A DNA stretch of 64,000 bases from Diatrype stigma (GCA_022225965.2 JAKJXP020000110.1:62001-126000); one strand, 5' to 3'; positions 13,301 through 25,795 are shown, counted from the stretch's first letter. Notes: generated from the letters alone by a model not told the origin. Numbers and translations are program-made.

Positions 13301-13496
13301 GTCGTGGCCCCGAGTGGCTAGCTTGACATAGATCGCAGCCCGCTGCTACTATAGTACCGTCAGACTGAGAATGTCCATTGTATGGGTGGGACTCCCTTCG
13401 AGCCGGCCTTTGTCAACCGTGGGGTGGGCGCGCTTGAATCGAGGTACGGGTGGCATTCCTCGTGGCTATAGCCTTCCATTCCTTTGTTTATACTTC
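7358..13496. other. Gene-poor region of about 6.1 kb
   Basis: Divergent intergenic region between the wall protein and the secreted protein at 13.8 kb. It is not markedly AT-rich, so it does not look like heavily mutated repeat DNA. Minus-strand frames at 9513-9986 and about 10489-10840 have protein-like composition but no recognised domain and no convincing start. Small direct repeats occur at 10145-10172 and 10640-10665. I find no complete gene, tRNA or transposon. Confidence 0.5.
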
Positions 13497-13503
13497 TATA
13501 AAG
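13497..13503 (+). promoter_or_regulatory. TATA box of secreted-protein gene
   Basis: TATAAAG preceded by a short T/A-rich stretch, about 260 bp upstream of the ATG at 13760, implying a 5' UTR of roughly 230 nt with CT-rich segments. This is consistent with a strongly expressed fungal secreted-protein gene. No TATA box this clear precedes the neighbouring genes. Confidence 0.5.
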
Positions 13504-13759
13504 ACCCCCCGAGTTGCTCAGTTTCTAATGCCTGGTTTGGTCGATATCTTTACCATAACACTCTCTATCATCTGACGATTTCTCTTTGAGCTGCTTGCAA
13601 CTCCTAACTTTCCTTTTCAAGCTCTGGTGTGATTCACTCTCTGATCATAAGCTTGCTTCATTACTCTCTACGAGTCTACTTAAGCACAATTCGAATTGTG
13701 GTAGAACCATCAGTTCAACACTTACTATCCCTACAAACTCTTGTCTACCATCTATCAAG

Positions 13760-14317
13760 ATGCTTTCCGTTTCTCAGCTTACGGCTCTCGCTTTTGCCGC
13801 CGCCACTCTGGCCAGCGCCAACACTGTGACTTTCCAAAACCAGGACGACACCGCCCGCAAAGTGATCATCACCCCCAGCGATGGCTGCGAACAGGTTGAC
13901 TCTATCGAGGTCGAAGGCCATGGTGAGGCCAAGGTCAACTTCCCCGATGGCTGGATCGGCAACGCCTATGCCATCTCGGAGGGCAACGACGACTCCCCGG
14001 GCATGCTTGCCGAGGTAACCTTCCAGGGTTTCAATGACTTGACGTACTTCGACGTTTCCGCCATCGTCAACCCCAATGATCACGATGGTGTGAAGATGAT
14101 GTACCCCGTCACCGAATCCGACAAAGCCACCCAGTCCTCGTTCTCCGGCTGCAAGGTCTTCCCCTGCAACACCGCATACTACGCCCCGGATGACATCCAG
14201 ACCGCCTCGACGACTGAGGTTGACCTCGTCGTCACTCTTGGAACCTACGCCGACCTGGAGACTCGCGACGTAGAGCCCGAGTACTTCCCTCGCAAGTTCG
14301 TCCTCGGCAAGCACTAA
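13760..14317 (+). CDS. Small secreted protein, fungal 'DNase1 protein' group
   Basis: Single-exon gene for 185 residues. The start at 13760 gives a clean signal peptide (MLSVSQLTALAFAAATLASA); the longer upstream frame lacks one. The mature part begins NTVTFQNQDDTARKVI and contains FPDGWIGNAYAISEGND, FQGFNDLTYFDVSAIVNPND and GCKVFPCNTAYY, the arrangement of a widespread ascomycete secreted family usually labelled 'DNase1 protein'. That label is historical; I see no nuclease active site and the fold resembles small thaumatin-like beta proteins. Paired cysteines around GCKVFPCN suggest disulfides. A TATAAAG box lies about 260 bp upstream. It probably acts outside the cell or in the wall; its function is unknown. 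Confidence 0.85.
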   Translation: MLSVSQLTALAFAAATLASANTVTFQNQDDTARKVIITPSDGCEQVDSIEVEGHGEAKVNFPDGWIGNAYAISEGNDDSPGMLAEVTFQGFNDLTYFDVSAIVNPNDHDGVKMMYPVTESDKATQSSFSGCKVFPCNTAYYAPDDIQTASTTEVDLVVTLGTYADLETRDVEPEYFPRKFVLGKH

Positions 14318-17300
14318 AGCGATGAGTGGGGCTTTCCACCCACCCACCTGTCCCATCAGCGATGAGACAAGACGGCGCTGAGCGCTCGATGACGAGACGA
14401 CCAATGTGACGCCTGCTGAATGCTTCTACACTTTTTTCCGAGCAAGATACCCCCCATACGAACCCAATCACGCTTTGACTTGCGGTTCAAGATTTACTAC
14501 TACTTTTCTTTCTGCCCTGGGTGGGAGAGCTCCCTCCTAGTCGAGGGTTCCCTCCCCCCCAGCCAGCAGCCCCCTTTTTTATTTGCAACGGGATCACGAC
14601 ATCTGAAACGACACGGGTACATATACCCAACCTACCTACCTATATATAGACTTGGGGAAAAATGGGAAAAGGAGACGGTGTCCGGCGGGAAATCCAGCGC
14701 ATAGACGCGAGGCACATACACAAACACATAGGGATACCATTCATATGTTACACTTTCGGGGAACAAGTCGCGGGAAACCAGGTCTCCCTTCTCCCTCACC
14801 CCTGGTTCGCTAGCTATCCTACCCAACCCTCTTGCAAGCATCTAGCTCTTGCATCATGTACGTGAACCTCGATGGTTCGCGCTGGCCAATATGTCGGGTT
14901 TGGGTGGGGGCGACTTTCGATGATCGTCCGGGATAGCGCTTAGGGTTCTTTTTTTGCATTTATCGGGGGCCGTCTTTCTGTTGGTCCCCCTTTTCTTGAC
15001 GCTCCTTTGAACCAACCATATTACTTCCTTCGCTTCTTGTATATACTTAGGGACGCTGTTCTCATCGTTTTCGACAATTATTGGACCAGCCGTCCTGACT
15101 CTAGTCGCCGCCACCGTGCGCGACTAGCTATAGATAGACAAATTGAAGATCTAGGCCCAACTTACATTTTCTTGATGACTTACATGGCTTTTTTGTCTTA
15201 TGGTGAAGAATATCAGAATCCGACTGGTTACTCGCTTTACTCGCTATGATGAGATCACTTGAAGAAACCACCAACTACCCAATGCTATATCATCTATGCT
15301 CTTGTTCGCAACATACTCCGGGTTAAGTCTCACCACGAGTTCTACGCCCCCTCTTTCAAGCCCCCAAGTCGTTGGACAACGGCCAGCTGCTTGCTTGCTT
15401 GCGCATGCACTTTAATCATTTCAAGTCGCACGCGCTTGGCGACGGCACTGCCGAATACCTACAACCACAGCATGCAACGTCCGACTGGACGGGTACGTAG
15501 GCAGGCAGGCCGCAGGTAGGCATGCAGACAGGCAAGTAAGACACAACGCCCAACCAACTGGGGCTGAGGCTGTGCAACGCAGGTATGAAAGGCTCCAGCT
15601 GGGCGGGTGGGACTTCTGTCTCGGTTCGGAACTTGTGTTCCACGCCACGCGGGTTTCATGAGTAGTAAGTATGTATTCTTCGATTTCTAGTTTTTCTTTT
15701 CCTTTCTTTTCCCCGTCGTTCTCGCTCACTCGGCTCACTCGCATCTTATCTTTTGCTTCTTCTCCTGCCGCATGCATGCATACATGCTCGCGACTATCGT
15801 CTACGTCCCGAAATGGCTGTGTATGTCGCTTGACCTGACTGGCTGGCTGGCTGGCTGGCTCGAGTTCTACTCGCGTAGCCTGGTGTTCACGAGTCGTAAG
15901 TAGACAACTAACAATCGAAGTGGTGGGAGCCAAGATCGTAATCCTGTCTGTTGGCCTGTTTGTTTGCTTGTTTATCTATCTACCAAGCATGTCTGGTGGC
16001 TTTTGCGATGTAACCATGTACAGTAAATGCTTCATGTAGAAAGTGAGCGAGGTTGCTCTGTATGTGTGTATGTATCTTCAAGGCCAATAGTGAACCAAAC
16101 CCCCGCCAAAACCGACCGCAGTTCAAATAAGAATGCCACGAGATCAGCGCCAAGACTCGCGCTAAGCACCCCCGAGTCCCCGACTGCCCCCGATCAGCGC
16201 TGTCATCCCGCCGGTAACTAGTGGATAGCGGCGCCGGGCCCCTGCCTGTGGTGGTGGAGGTGGTCCCCCTGGCGGCATGCGACCCCCTTCACTCACCTAA
16301 AGGAGAACCAGAACCTCAGTTACGTGCCTAGTCTCCCTCCCAAGTTCACCCTTATTACTATGTATTGCCCATTACTGACCATGATAGGCAATATAACGCT
16401 TTTGCATGCTCAATGCGCTTTCTGAGATTCAATACATATATATAGATAATATGGGTACCTAACTATGGACATTCGAAGCAGAGCTGGTGGTGCTTATAGA
16501 AATCGCAGTAACTAATACTCCTAAGCTTTTAACCCCTTGGAACAACCCAGACATCTCTCCATCAGCTAGCTACCTGGCATACGCCACCAGGCGACTCGCA
16601 CCCTCAAGGAAACCATGGGATCTCTGATCTAGTGCAAAAGTGCCTCACGGTAGATGATACTACCAAGTCTCGAACTACGTAACCCCCTCTCCTTACAGAC
16701 TGAGTCGCGCAACCCAGCAATTGCCCCCCTGAGTCGGTCACCCAGAGGGGCGGCCTGAAGACCGCATGCTACCGTTGGCGGCCCCCGTGAATGGTGAGAA
16801 TAACAGGTCTTCACACATACTGGTGATTCCCGTGGGCACAGCAAAACATGACTAGGGACGACTTTATAAATAGACGGTAGTTGCCGATAGTAGACGTTGA
16901 GTGTTGACTCGCCAACAACGGCTTGGCACCACCATTAGCCCCCCTCCCCCCCTCGGAAGTACCTACGTAGTTTGTGGTCTAGCTTTCTGGGCGTAACGAG
17001 TCAGCCCTCCCTAGGGCTACTTATTTGGTCACAAGTTAGTCTGCTGTTGAACGTGTGATGGTCTCAGACGATAGCCAGCCTATCCGACTCGGCCGAGTGG
17101 GAACCGTCCGGTACAAGGAAACGTGGGACCGGGGAGTGGAGACCTCCCCCCGACGACTAGGTACCGTGGACGGCTCCATCGGTGGTGTCACCCCATCAGG
17201 GGCATCTGTAGCCTATTCCTTCACTCTGATCTAGGTACCTATGTGGTTCATGCGTACGCACTCTAACAAAGGCCTATAGGTCGCCCCTCGGGACTTCAGG

Positions 17301-17811
17301 GCATATGTAGTTAGTCACGGCAGTAGATATATAGCTGAAACTCCGCACTAACTATCGAGTATAGTATAGATGACAATACATATGGATGGACGAATGTAAG
17401 ACGCCTGCCTACATCAGAGATCCGTAGGTAGTTGGTTGGCTAGCTGGCCCCGGTGCCACGGCAGCGGTAAGGAAGCGGGTAGGCTTTTACAGGGCGAAGG
17501 GTAAAACACTGGATCCGCCTGGGATGTATTGCAGTGTATTGTATACATTCCTTTTATCTATATATTGTACAGGGTACCGTCACACGACGTCGGGCGGGGT
17601 CTGACTCGCACGACAGCTGAGCGTGGGGAATGGATGACTAGTTCTACGCAGATAGACGGCCAGAGTGGCTAAGTACTCTATTCGTACCTGTCAGTGCAGA
17701 TTACACGACGAACCCCCCCTTTCTTCCCTTTCCTCGAGAAGCAAAGGACAAATAAATGGGGCGTTATAGTTAATTGCCGGAGTGCCTTCGCTTCATCCAT
17801 AGAACGTACCG
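14318..17811. other. Gene-poor region of about 3.5 kb
   Basis: No gene recognised. It contains (GGCT)5 at 15841-15860, GGCAGGCA-type runs near 15500-15535 and several TACCTA strings. Frames such as 15421-15933 minus and 14854-15114 minus are uninterrupted by chance and show no domain. Confidence 0.5.
15841..15860. repeat. (GGCT)5 microsatellite
   Basis: Five perfect GGCT units in non-coding DNA. Confidence 0.9.
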
Positions 17812-19301
17812 TCAGGAGCATGAGTCGAATGTGAAGGTTCTCAACCAATCCGGGACTTCTAAATCTCTGGGAACTCTAATGAAACGCTCCCTCTCCACCA
17901 AATCCTCCTCTTCGGGCTGCCGGTAATCCGATATCTTAGCGCACATAGATACTTTCGCCGATACTTTCGCCAAATTCGTATGGGCGCTTCGTATGAGATC
18001 TCCCATTGCCGAGGCTTCCTTATCGTACATGCCGGGAGAACTAGTGAAGTCGGGGATATCATTGAGAGGCCGTTCTTCCGCCGGCTACAACGAGAAGACC
18101 GGGCCGAACCTTGCTGGTGTAGACCTATGTGTCCGTGTGAGCGTTCCGTTATATGTACTGCATTTGAAGGTAACTTGCACCGTTGGTATACTCACCACCA
18201 GCGAAACTCGAGATCTACCGGGAGCAAGCTCCACGATGGCACAGGTTTAGTGAACCGAACATAATTCCATCTTACCGTTATACTGGAAGGAATTCCCATA
18301 TCTATGTACCAGCCACATTTCCTAACATTACTGACACCCTGTAAAGGCTTCGCTTTGAACAATGACATGCCAAGCCGGAGCCCCGAGCGAGCAACTTTCA
18401 CCCAATCGTCTTCATTGAGCAGGTACCACCATGGCGACCCGTTCAACGACGGTGTGAAGAGCCAGAAGTCCCTCCGCGTGACATAAGGCAGCAAGAGAGG
18501 GTGCAGCTTCTTGAAGGTGAAATGAAGAAAGTCGCAGAAGTCCTGGATGATTTATCAGCGTGCTCCACGACATCAGAGGATACACAGGCTCAAGAAGGAA
18601 TTCGTGGTATCACTGCGTTACCCTACCTCGAAACTCTGGCAGATCTCTAGGGGCACGGAAAACCTGCGGCCTCTAGCATCCTGGAACTGGATAGGTTTGT
18701 GGTCGAAGGGCTCGTCGATCGCGGCGTATATCTGTGTCTTGATCTCCTCTGTCCCCTGTCCTACTTGTGAAGCGAGCGAGACAACATGCCGCTGCATGTC
18801 TGCTTTCAACTCGTCAATAGCCTTACTATAGGGCCCGTGTTAGTTTTTCGCGTCAATCTTTCGAAGCCTCGGTTACTGTATCGTGGCCCACCTGTTCGCT
18901 TCAGCATGAGTGACGCTGAGTACCGTTGTAAGACTTTGTATACGCCTCTGGAAGGGCTCAATCTCCTTCTTGCCCCAAAGGGACCAAGTCATCCGTCGGT
19001 AATACCTCGTCACTCGGGAATCTGTTGGCGCGTACTTTTTCGTTGCTATGGAAAACTCCGACAGCGCTATTTTGCAACGATTAACGGCCTCATTCAACGT
19101 ATCGGAATCGGCTGCGGGATCTGGCGTCTGAGGAGAGCTCGGCCTCGACATTTTACTCAACACATCCTTCATATAACCAAGGTCCACAACGAGCCTATTG
19201 AGTTCCTTCGCATCATCTGAAGATCCGCTCAAGGCATTGTAGAACTTCGTAAGCACGCCGATGATGGCAATGCAGTCTCCGACAGCTAAGGGTGATGCCA
19301 T
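17812..19301 (-). CDS. Helical N-domain plus ubiquitin-like-domain protein
   Basis: Fungal protein of the class with an N-terminal helical module (MASPLAVGDCIAIIGVL start, similar to the N-domains of fungal NLR-like receptors) followed by a ubiquitin-like domain. Exons 18892-19301, 18627-18825 and a third from 18542 are well supported. The joined text reads HAEANSKAIDELKADM and then IQFQDARGRRFSVPLEICQSFEDFCDFL, and ends its domain with WWYLLNEDDW and GLRLGMSLF. The 3' end is uncertain. Reading through gives a stop at 18192 (319 residues). A strong GTAAGA donor at 18275 joined to a TTGTAG acceptor at 18085 gives a phase-0 last exon 17812-18084 with an acidic tail (382 residues); I prefer the latter. 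Such proteins are numerous in ascomycetes and of unknown role, possibly linked to self/non-self signalling. Confidence 0.7.
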
Positions 19302-21211
19302 GGCGTCTCTCTCCTATCAAATCAATAATAAGCCAATGTCTGAAGATAGTTTCGCTGACCACAACATTCCCTTCGTACCTCGGAACTAGATATCAACCAA
19401 ACTTCTCTCTCATGACAGGGACTGTCCTTATTTACTTCTTTGCGGATGCGGAGTAGATACACAGATGTTCGAGGATCATTTGGAGGCCTATAATTGAGAT
19501 CAGGGGTGGATTTGGACTGCCCCTCACAAGAACGCCTACTTGAAAGCTTCGCCTCGCTGAACACCAAATATTTGATGCGATCACAAGGCCCCGCAAGCAG
19601 ATGCAAGAGCATTGTAACGGTATACCAACTGCAGGAAGCTATGAGAGGCAGTGACTGCATTGTGTTACCCTGAATGATGCCCGTTGGAGGGGAAGATCGT
19701 AGGTGAGTGATAAGTTAAACGGCTGACAAGCAATGAAAGTTATGTACCCCCAAAAGAACTTAGGCAACGATGATATCCTTACCGCCAAAGAGGCAAATCA
19801 CATATGCGCTTTTTGCAAACTGTATTTCGAAAGCACTGCCTCAGCCACCAAAACAGGCCTAATACTTACACTGAAACCTGGCTAATAAGGAGGTCCATCT
19901 GGTGTACATCAGGGTATTCATCTTGCCATCTATACTGCGTCATACGACTGCCAATACATGGAAACCATAGGAGTTATGGTTTATAACACTGCCATACTTC
20001 GTAGCCACGATAAAACGTAATGCCTGCCCCTTTCCCCACCCCCCTTTACACACACACACACACACACACAACCCTAGCCTTCCTTACTTTCTTGCACTCA
20101 CCTATAGAGCCATGGTGTGTGACGCTCTATGCTTTTCGTAGTGGCCATTCACACTATAGCCAGTGAGTTCAATCACAAATATCACGCCTATGATTCTGCC
20201 GCCTTGCGAGAAGAAGAAAAGAACGCCTGGCTGCGGTCCCTCAGCCGCCGCCGTGGGGATCAACCAAGATGATGATTATGCATACCGGATAACATCGGGT
20301 AACATCTCAGTTGTCCTCAAACTCGAGCTGATCACCGACCTAGATTGATACATAGTGTCGGGGTATGGTTGACGCAGCCAACTGCTTGGTGAGCCCGATG
20401 AAAGAATGCGTGTAGAACGTTTTCTCGCTGCTACCCGAAGGCATATGTATCAAGTATCCTATCATCATGCCCGGCAGGCAAGCCACTTCGTCAAGATGCT
20501 CAGTTCGTAGTTAGACTTAAGACACAGGCGTAGGGGGTTGATAGGAAACCAGGCAGGTCAGCAGCACATTAGAAGGAGCACAAGCCAACGTTTGACTATA
20601 TTCATTTGTTCTCCTTTGATTTCATTTCTGTTGACTTTTGGCAGCATCTCCTATTTTCTTTTTTGCTACCCATGTATATGTATGAACTCCGCACCTGACT
20701 TTTTGTTTGACCCATACCGGACCAGCCCCATGTATCCCCAACCGGCCTGCCTACCTGCCTGTTCGACAGCATGGATGGAATAACTCCTGCGAGCCGTTTC
20801 TATACCCCCAACCCTGCCGACCTGTGCACCTATGTATATACAATGTGTATCCCTCTTACCACCTGCTGTATGGAGGACAACCCAGAGCTTCGGTCTGTCT
20901 CTGAAGGAAAGCAAAAAAATAAATTCGAATCCCAGGTATCTCATAGTTAACCCGTGCATAGCCCCATCTATAGAGTTCAGTCCTCTCAACGCCGGGGTCC
21001 CCTGTTCCGGCCCCGTTTCTAGCGGCGGAGCCTCCCCCCTTTTAGTTGGCAATAATAAGCACAAATCCCATGTGGAAGATGACAATCCATCGTGTCGTCA
21101 TTACTACAGCGTAGTTATCGTTGGGGAGCCCTTGCTCTTCCCCTTGCATTTTCTTCCGTTGTGTCCATGCCGTGTTCGGATGTCGTCATCTCCATACCAT
21201 GTAATATATTG
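19302..21211. other. Intergenic, no gene seen
   Basis: About 1.9 kb upstream of the ubiquitin-like protein and downstream of SCAP. It holds a (CA)n tract at 20048-20071 and the probable SCAP 3' UTR. A TTCGAATCCC string near 20928 resembles a tRNA B box but no cloverleaf surrounds it. Confidence 0.55.
20048..20071. repeat. (CA)n microsatellite
   Basis: Twelve uninterrupted CA units, non-coding. Confidence 0.95.
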
Positions 21212-24200
21212 TCATCTGATAGCAGGAACAGGAGGCCGATTGCTGCTATTGCTATTGTTTCCGTTGTTATTGTTATTGCTGTTGATAGTGCTGTTATTGT
21301 TCCTCGCACCATACGCCCCCTTGCGCCGACGGCTGCTCACAACCGGCACGCCGTCGCCGAGGTGCAAGTCGTCGGTCTCGGGCTCGAAGCGCTCCTGGCC
21401 GACAACGAGGACTTTGATGACATTGCTGAACCCGACAGCGATACTACTGCGGCCGATGCGCACCATGGGGCCGAGGCTAGTCACGTACAGGTGCCGGGCG
21501 TCCTCGGCGTCTGGGCAGAGCGACACGGTCTCCCACGTTTCCTGTTTGCCGTGCTGCGAGAACATCCAGACTTCCCAATCACCCTGCTTCTGAGGTGGCT
21601 GTTGCCGTTGTTGCTCGTTCTGCTGCTGATGCTGCTGTTGCTGTTGCGATACTTGAGTTCCGCCGCCGCCGCCGCTCCCGCCCTGCCGGCGGCGCCTGAG
21701 GGCGCTGTTGTTGTCGGCGATGTGAGGCTGGTGTCGATGGTAAATCGGGTTGGTCAAGGGCGGTGATTTTCCAAGGCGTTTTCTCCTGACTCCGACGAGG
21801 ATCCTGGACGGTAGAGCTTCCCACACACCCGGGTCATTTATTCTCCTTCGGGTTTCCTTTGCGCTTTCCCAGTGATGGCAGGTCTTGGGCTGAGGCTGTT
21901 CCGGACCACAGACGCAGAGCGACTCTCCTTCGTATTGGGAGCTGTACATTTGTACGACGAGGTCGCGGGTATACGCGTTCAGGTAAGCGAACGTCAGGGT
22001 TCGCACGCCGATGGATCCGGATTCCAGACGCCTTGGCCTTGAATGGAAGCATCGGAAGGTCTTCGGTTGAATGGGATCGGTCTCGAACGAGCGCACCACT
22101 TTTTGGGAATGCGAGTCTATGAGATCCACGGACTGAGCATGGATGACTAGGAAGCAGGCCAGACCTGGCAGGGCTATAGTAGATAAATATTCCCGCTCTC
22201 TGACACGGGGTAAATCCACGATAGTAGCGTTCCAATTAGATTCCATTTTGCTGATCATGTATGTCCGCCCTTCGCGGGTAGAGGCCATGATCTTCGTCGA
22301 GTCTTGTATTGACGGTAAGTGTTTGGAACCATCTAGAGATGATAGGGTTGCTTACCTTTGTTAACTAAGGAGCCTATCGAGACGATGGCGCTCTCGTCGG
22401 CTAAGTTGAACCTGTTAGAAGTGCCTTGATCTACATTTATCTCGATCATAACTCCCTCCCGTCGGACCAATAGAAGTGGTGCGATTGTCGTGGATGGGTC
22501 GTGGAAGAACAAAAAGGCTTCGGGTTTTTGGCGATTGGCGTCAATCCGGACTGTAGGGGCCCATCGACGCTCATTCAAGTTCCATACAAGAATCTTGTCG
22601 GACGTCAATAAGGCCAACCAATGGGACTCGTCATCGATGCACATGGCCAATATTGGGAACGCAATAGTAGAAGACTCGTCATTTTCCGTAAGCACATAGC
22701 TGGCGCCACCAGACTTGACGTCCCAGACACGAACTAGCCTATCCAGCCCGACGGATACAACGTGCCCGTCAGATGAAGCAGACAGAAGAGCCACATCCAA
22801 GGCATGACCTATCTCTAGTGTTCGCACCGTCAAAAGGGGTACGTCTTTACCATTCATACCGGTTGTCTCCGCTAGCTCATCCCACAGAAGATAGTTCATC
22901 AACAGGCGAACGGCAGCTACAATCACAAGCATGGTCATACCAAAATGAATTGAATGGTGACGAGCAAAGTCGTATACGGCCGGAGGCAATATGCGTTCCT
23001 TGGTGGCAGGCATGCGGTCGGAGCCCTTCAGTACAAATACAAGAGGGTGGAAGACTCTTGCAATATAACTGTGTGCATCAGGTTTGATAACGTGGATGAC
23101 CTCGCGGGCTGTTTCGTGATCTTGTAATCGAAGCCAAGACTTCGGACTTCTAGCTTGATGAACGTCGACTAGAAGGGATGAGCGAGATGTGCTGAGATCT
23201 TTATACTTGGGAAAGACGTGAAGGATCCTGCTCAATATTCTCATCACACTCTCGTTCTCGAAGAAATGCCATTGGGCGATGAGAACAAAGCCAACCGTGA
23301 CTATCGTGCCGGCAATCCTCGTTGATAAGGCGATCTTTCCCTGTAGTATCGAGTCGAGCCAGCTTTTTTGACGTGTCTGAGGATCGGAAGAGGCTCGGCG
23401 ACTTCTTCGTAAGGAGGCCTTAGCTAGAGCATCGCTAAGTTCGGTCCGTCGTACATCGACACTGAGGACGGCAAGGAAAAAGGTCGAAAGATAGAAGAAA
23501 TCGACAACTATTGCAATCGCTGCAAAAGTACAGAATGCCGAAACACCCGGGGAAACGATCTTGGACAGAGTGAATAGAACTAGTAAATTCTGCGCAACAC
23601 CAGCAAGACAGATGTGAGCCGTCTCACCAAAGGCATGGCCAATCCTACTACTAGTGTTATCCTCCGGTGGTGTGAGTATGACGGCATTGATGAGCCGGAA
23701 CACGTTCTCCAGACTCAGAGAGAAGATAGCGATGGGATATGAGAACGAAGGTATCTTCGAAAGATCAATCTTGAATATCGCACAAATGGTGAAACTAGAT
23801 GTCATGGAGAGGCAGATCTGCACCACGACGGTGACCATAAGTCCGATCTTGGACTTAACCGCCCGCAACTTAGAGAGGCTGACCAGGCAATAAGTCATTG
23901 TAAGAAGATAAGCGATCCCTAGAGCAAGCCCGTCCTGGAGCGACATAGGTCGAAATTGAAATTCGTAGAGTTGCCCTTTCTTGTTTGATGCTTCGTCAGC
24001 GGTATAGACCTGCCACTTGCTCGCCATCTTATCGGTGAGGGCCTTGACCCGCTGCTCCCACATACGCCCGACCGGTGAGTCGCGGAGATGGATGAGAGTT
24101 ATGACAAGCGCATCGGCCGCTACGAGTTGACGGTCCTCGAACCGTTTCCCACTAAAGACGATCGAATGCCTCAGCGTAACATTGACAGAGGTGGGCTGGG

Positions 24201-25031
24201 ACTTCTTCGCGTTTACCGTCCCGACGATGTCATCGTCCCGAGCTATTTCATCTGCAGAACACGACCAATACTGCAGAGGAGAGTGGAAGAACCAAGACTG
24301 GTTGGTCAGGCCATTAACCACGTGGAAGATGTCGCGTTGGCCCGGGGTAAGGTCATGATCCAGCTTTCCCGACGTGGAATTGGGCGGCTCAACATTCCCA
24401 GGTGCCAGGCTCGGGCTGAAGTTGGCAGTCGGTCCTAAGAGCTCATCCTGGAGCTCGAGAGCACCAAAGAGGATGTCTTTCTGAAGAGCCTGCATGTAGC
24501 TGCCATGCACCCATATGGAGCGCATCATGACGTCGGCTTCGATGCCGGGCTTGTCCTCGAGAGGCCGGGCATCGGTCCAGACATGATGCGGAAGATTGGA
24601 TGCACCATTAGCGAAGTCGGTGCTGTACAAGAATGGAAAGGGATATACGAGAATGGCGGCGACTAGCACCGAGATCAAAAGGGTCGTGACGACATGGCGC
24701 GCAGCGTACCTCCCGTATCGCGTAAAGGCAACACGAAAAGGGTGTGCCGGCCCTAGCACAGGAGCTTCGGAGGTCCTTTAAAGCGGCAATATTGTCAGTG
24801 AGGTGAAGAGGGTAGATAGGTCGGTTGATAGGGTGATTGGGTGATAGGTTGATAGGCTGACAGGTAGAGAGATATATGGATAGCATCAAAGGGGTGTGCG
24901 GCTTGCGTGAGGTGGGGTGGAGGGAACCTTGACAGATATATCCCATGGATATATTCCTAGTCAGAAGTCAAATACCAAGAACAAACACCAAATACGTACC
25001 CCCGGAAAGGGTAGAGAAGATACCAAATCAT
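21212..25031 (-). CDS. scap: SREBP cleavage-activating protein (SCAP), sterol sensor
   Basis: ER membrane escort that carries SREBP to the Golgi when sterol, and in fungi oxygen, is low. Deduced exons are 25000-25031, 22356-24775 and 21212-22302, giving 1180 residues. Exon 1 is only 32 nt: MIWYLLYPFRG, the hallmark fungal SCAP start, joined across a 224-nt intron (GTACGT donor, TTTAAAG acceptor) to TSEAPVLGPAHPFRVAF. TM1 covers about residues 39-61; a luminal loop with HHVWTDARPLE follows. The sterol-sensing domain spans about 290-450 (YPIAIFSLSLENVFRLINAV, VVDFFYLSTFF). A further TM (about 655-675) precedes a WD40 region with SVGLDRLVRVWDVKSGG. The intron 22303-22355 joins SLVNK to DSTKIMASTREGRTY. 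The C-terminal 170 residues carry Gln-, Gly- and Asn-rich stretches. The equivalent system is SrbA/Scp1 of Aspergillus. Identity is secure. Confidence 0.93.
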
Positions 25032-25429
25032 TCTCCAGACATTTGCTCCGGCTGCCCCTGCTGGAATCTGATGCTCGTTGTCTACCTCGCGAATCAACGT
25101 CTCCAGAGTCTAGGTTCAGCATGCGGATGCCACACGGGGTCCCTCATCGGTATCAATGGAGCAGATACACGGCGCATGGTCTGTACGATACTGATACTGA
25201 TACTGAGAGCCGCGGCCGGAGCTGCACTGCACACATGCGTCTACGACGTGCGCGATGGTAACAGTAGAGGAAGGATGATGCGGCGTCACCCAACGGGGAT
25301 ATTTCAATCATACAGACAAAAGACTAAAATTTTCTTTGCAGCAACCATCGTACCCTCTTCATTTCCCCCTGAGCTGGGCTAGGTAATCGATTAGTTGATG
25401 TAGGCGGGAGGAGGCTAGAGTCTACCCAA

Positions 25430-25451
25430 AGTCTAGAGTCTAGAGTCTAGA
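25430..25451. repeat. Short AGTCTAG tandem repeat
   Basis: Three AGTCTAG units, with a degenerate copy just upstream (CTAGAGTCTACC). Confidence 0.85.
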
Positions 25452-25795
25452 GGCTGGAAGTCATCAGAAAAGAAAGCTCAGCCCGCTTTGCAAAGTTCGC
25501 CGTCCGCCTCGACAAGCTGAGACCGCAGACGCCACAGACTCGGGCGATTGGCCGGCAACTGAATAGGCAGTTTTACTTGTTTTCACTTTCATGTTTAGTG
25601 GGTGCAAGAACAACGTTAGTGGCCGAGATCGACGTAACCCGTAGCCATTTGCGCACCTAGGGGGGCTTGGGGGGAACTATATTTGTGCACGTATGTAGGT
25701 ATGTATGTGCATGTATACACGATATAATTACTGAACAGTGAACACTTGGTTCTACCTTAGGTAGGTAGTGACGCTAACTAGTTACGCAGGATAAG

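Noticed and set aside
13745..14404. 219-codon minus-strand frame opposite the secreted protein
   Set aside because: It is exactly antisense to a well-supported gene with a signal peptide, and arises from third-position G/C bias.
16620..16800. Structured-looking GC stretch considered as a 5S rRNA or tRNA relic
   Set aside because: A short GTTCGAGAC string is present, but no consistent secondary structure or conserved 5S blocks could be laid out.
20918..20940. Possible tRNA B box (TTCGAATCCC)
   Set aside because: No A box or pairing acceptor, D or T stems at the required distances.
24608..24946. Minus-strand frame running into the SCAP N-terminus
   Set aside because: Different frame from SCAP; it is explained by the SCAP intron 24776-24999 and antisense bias.
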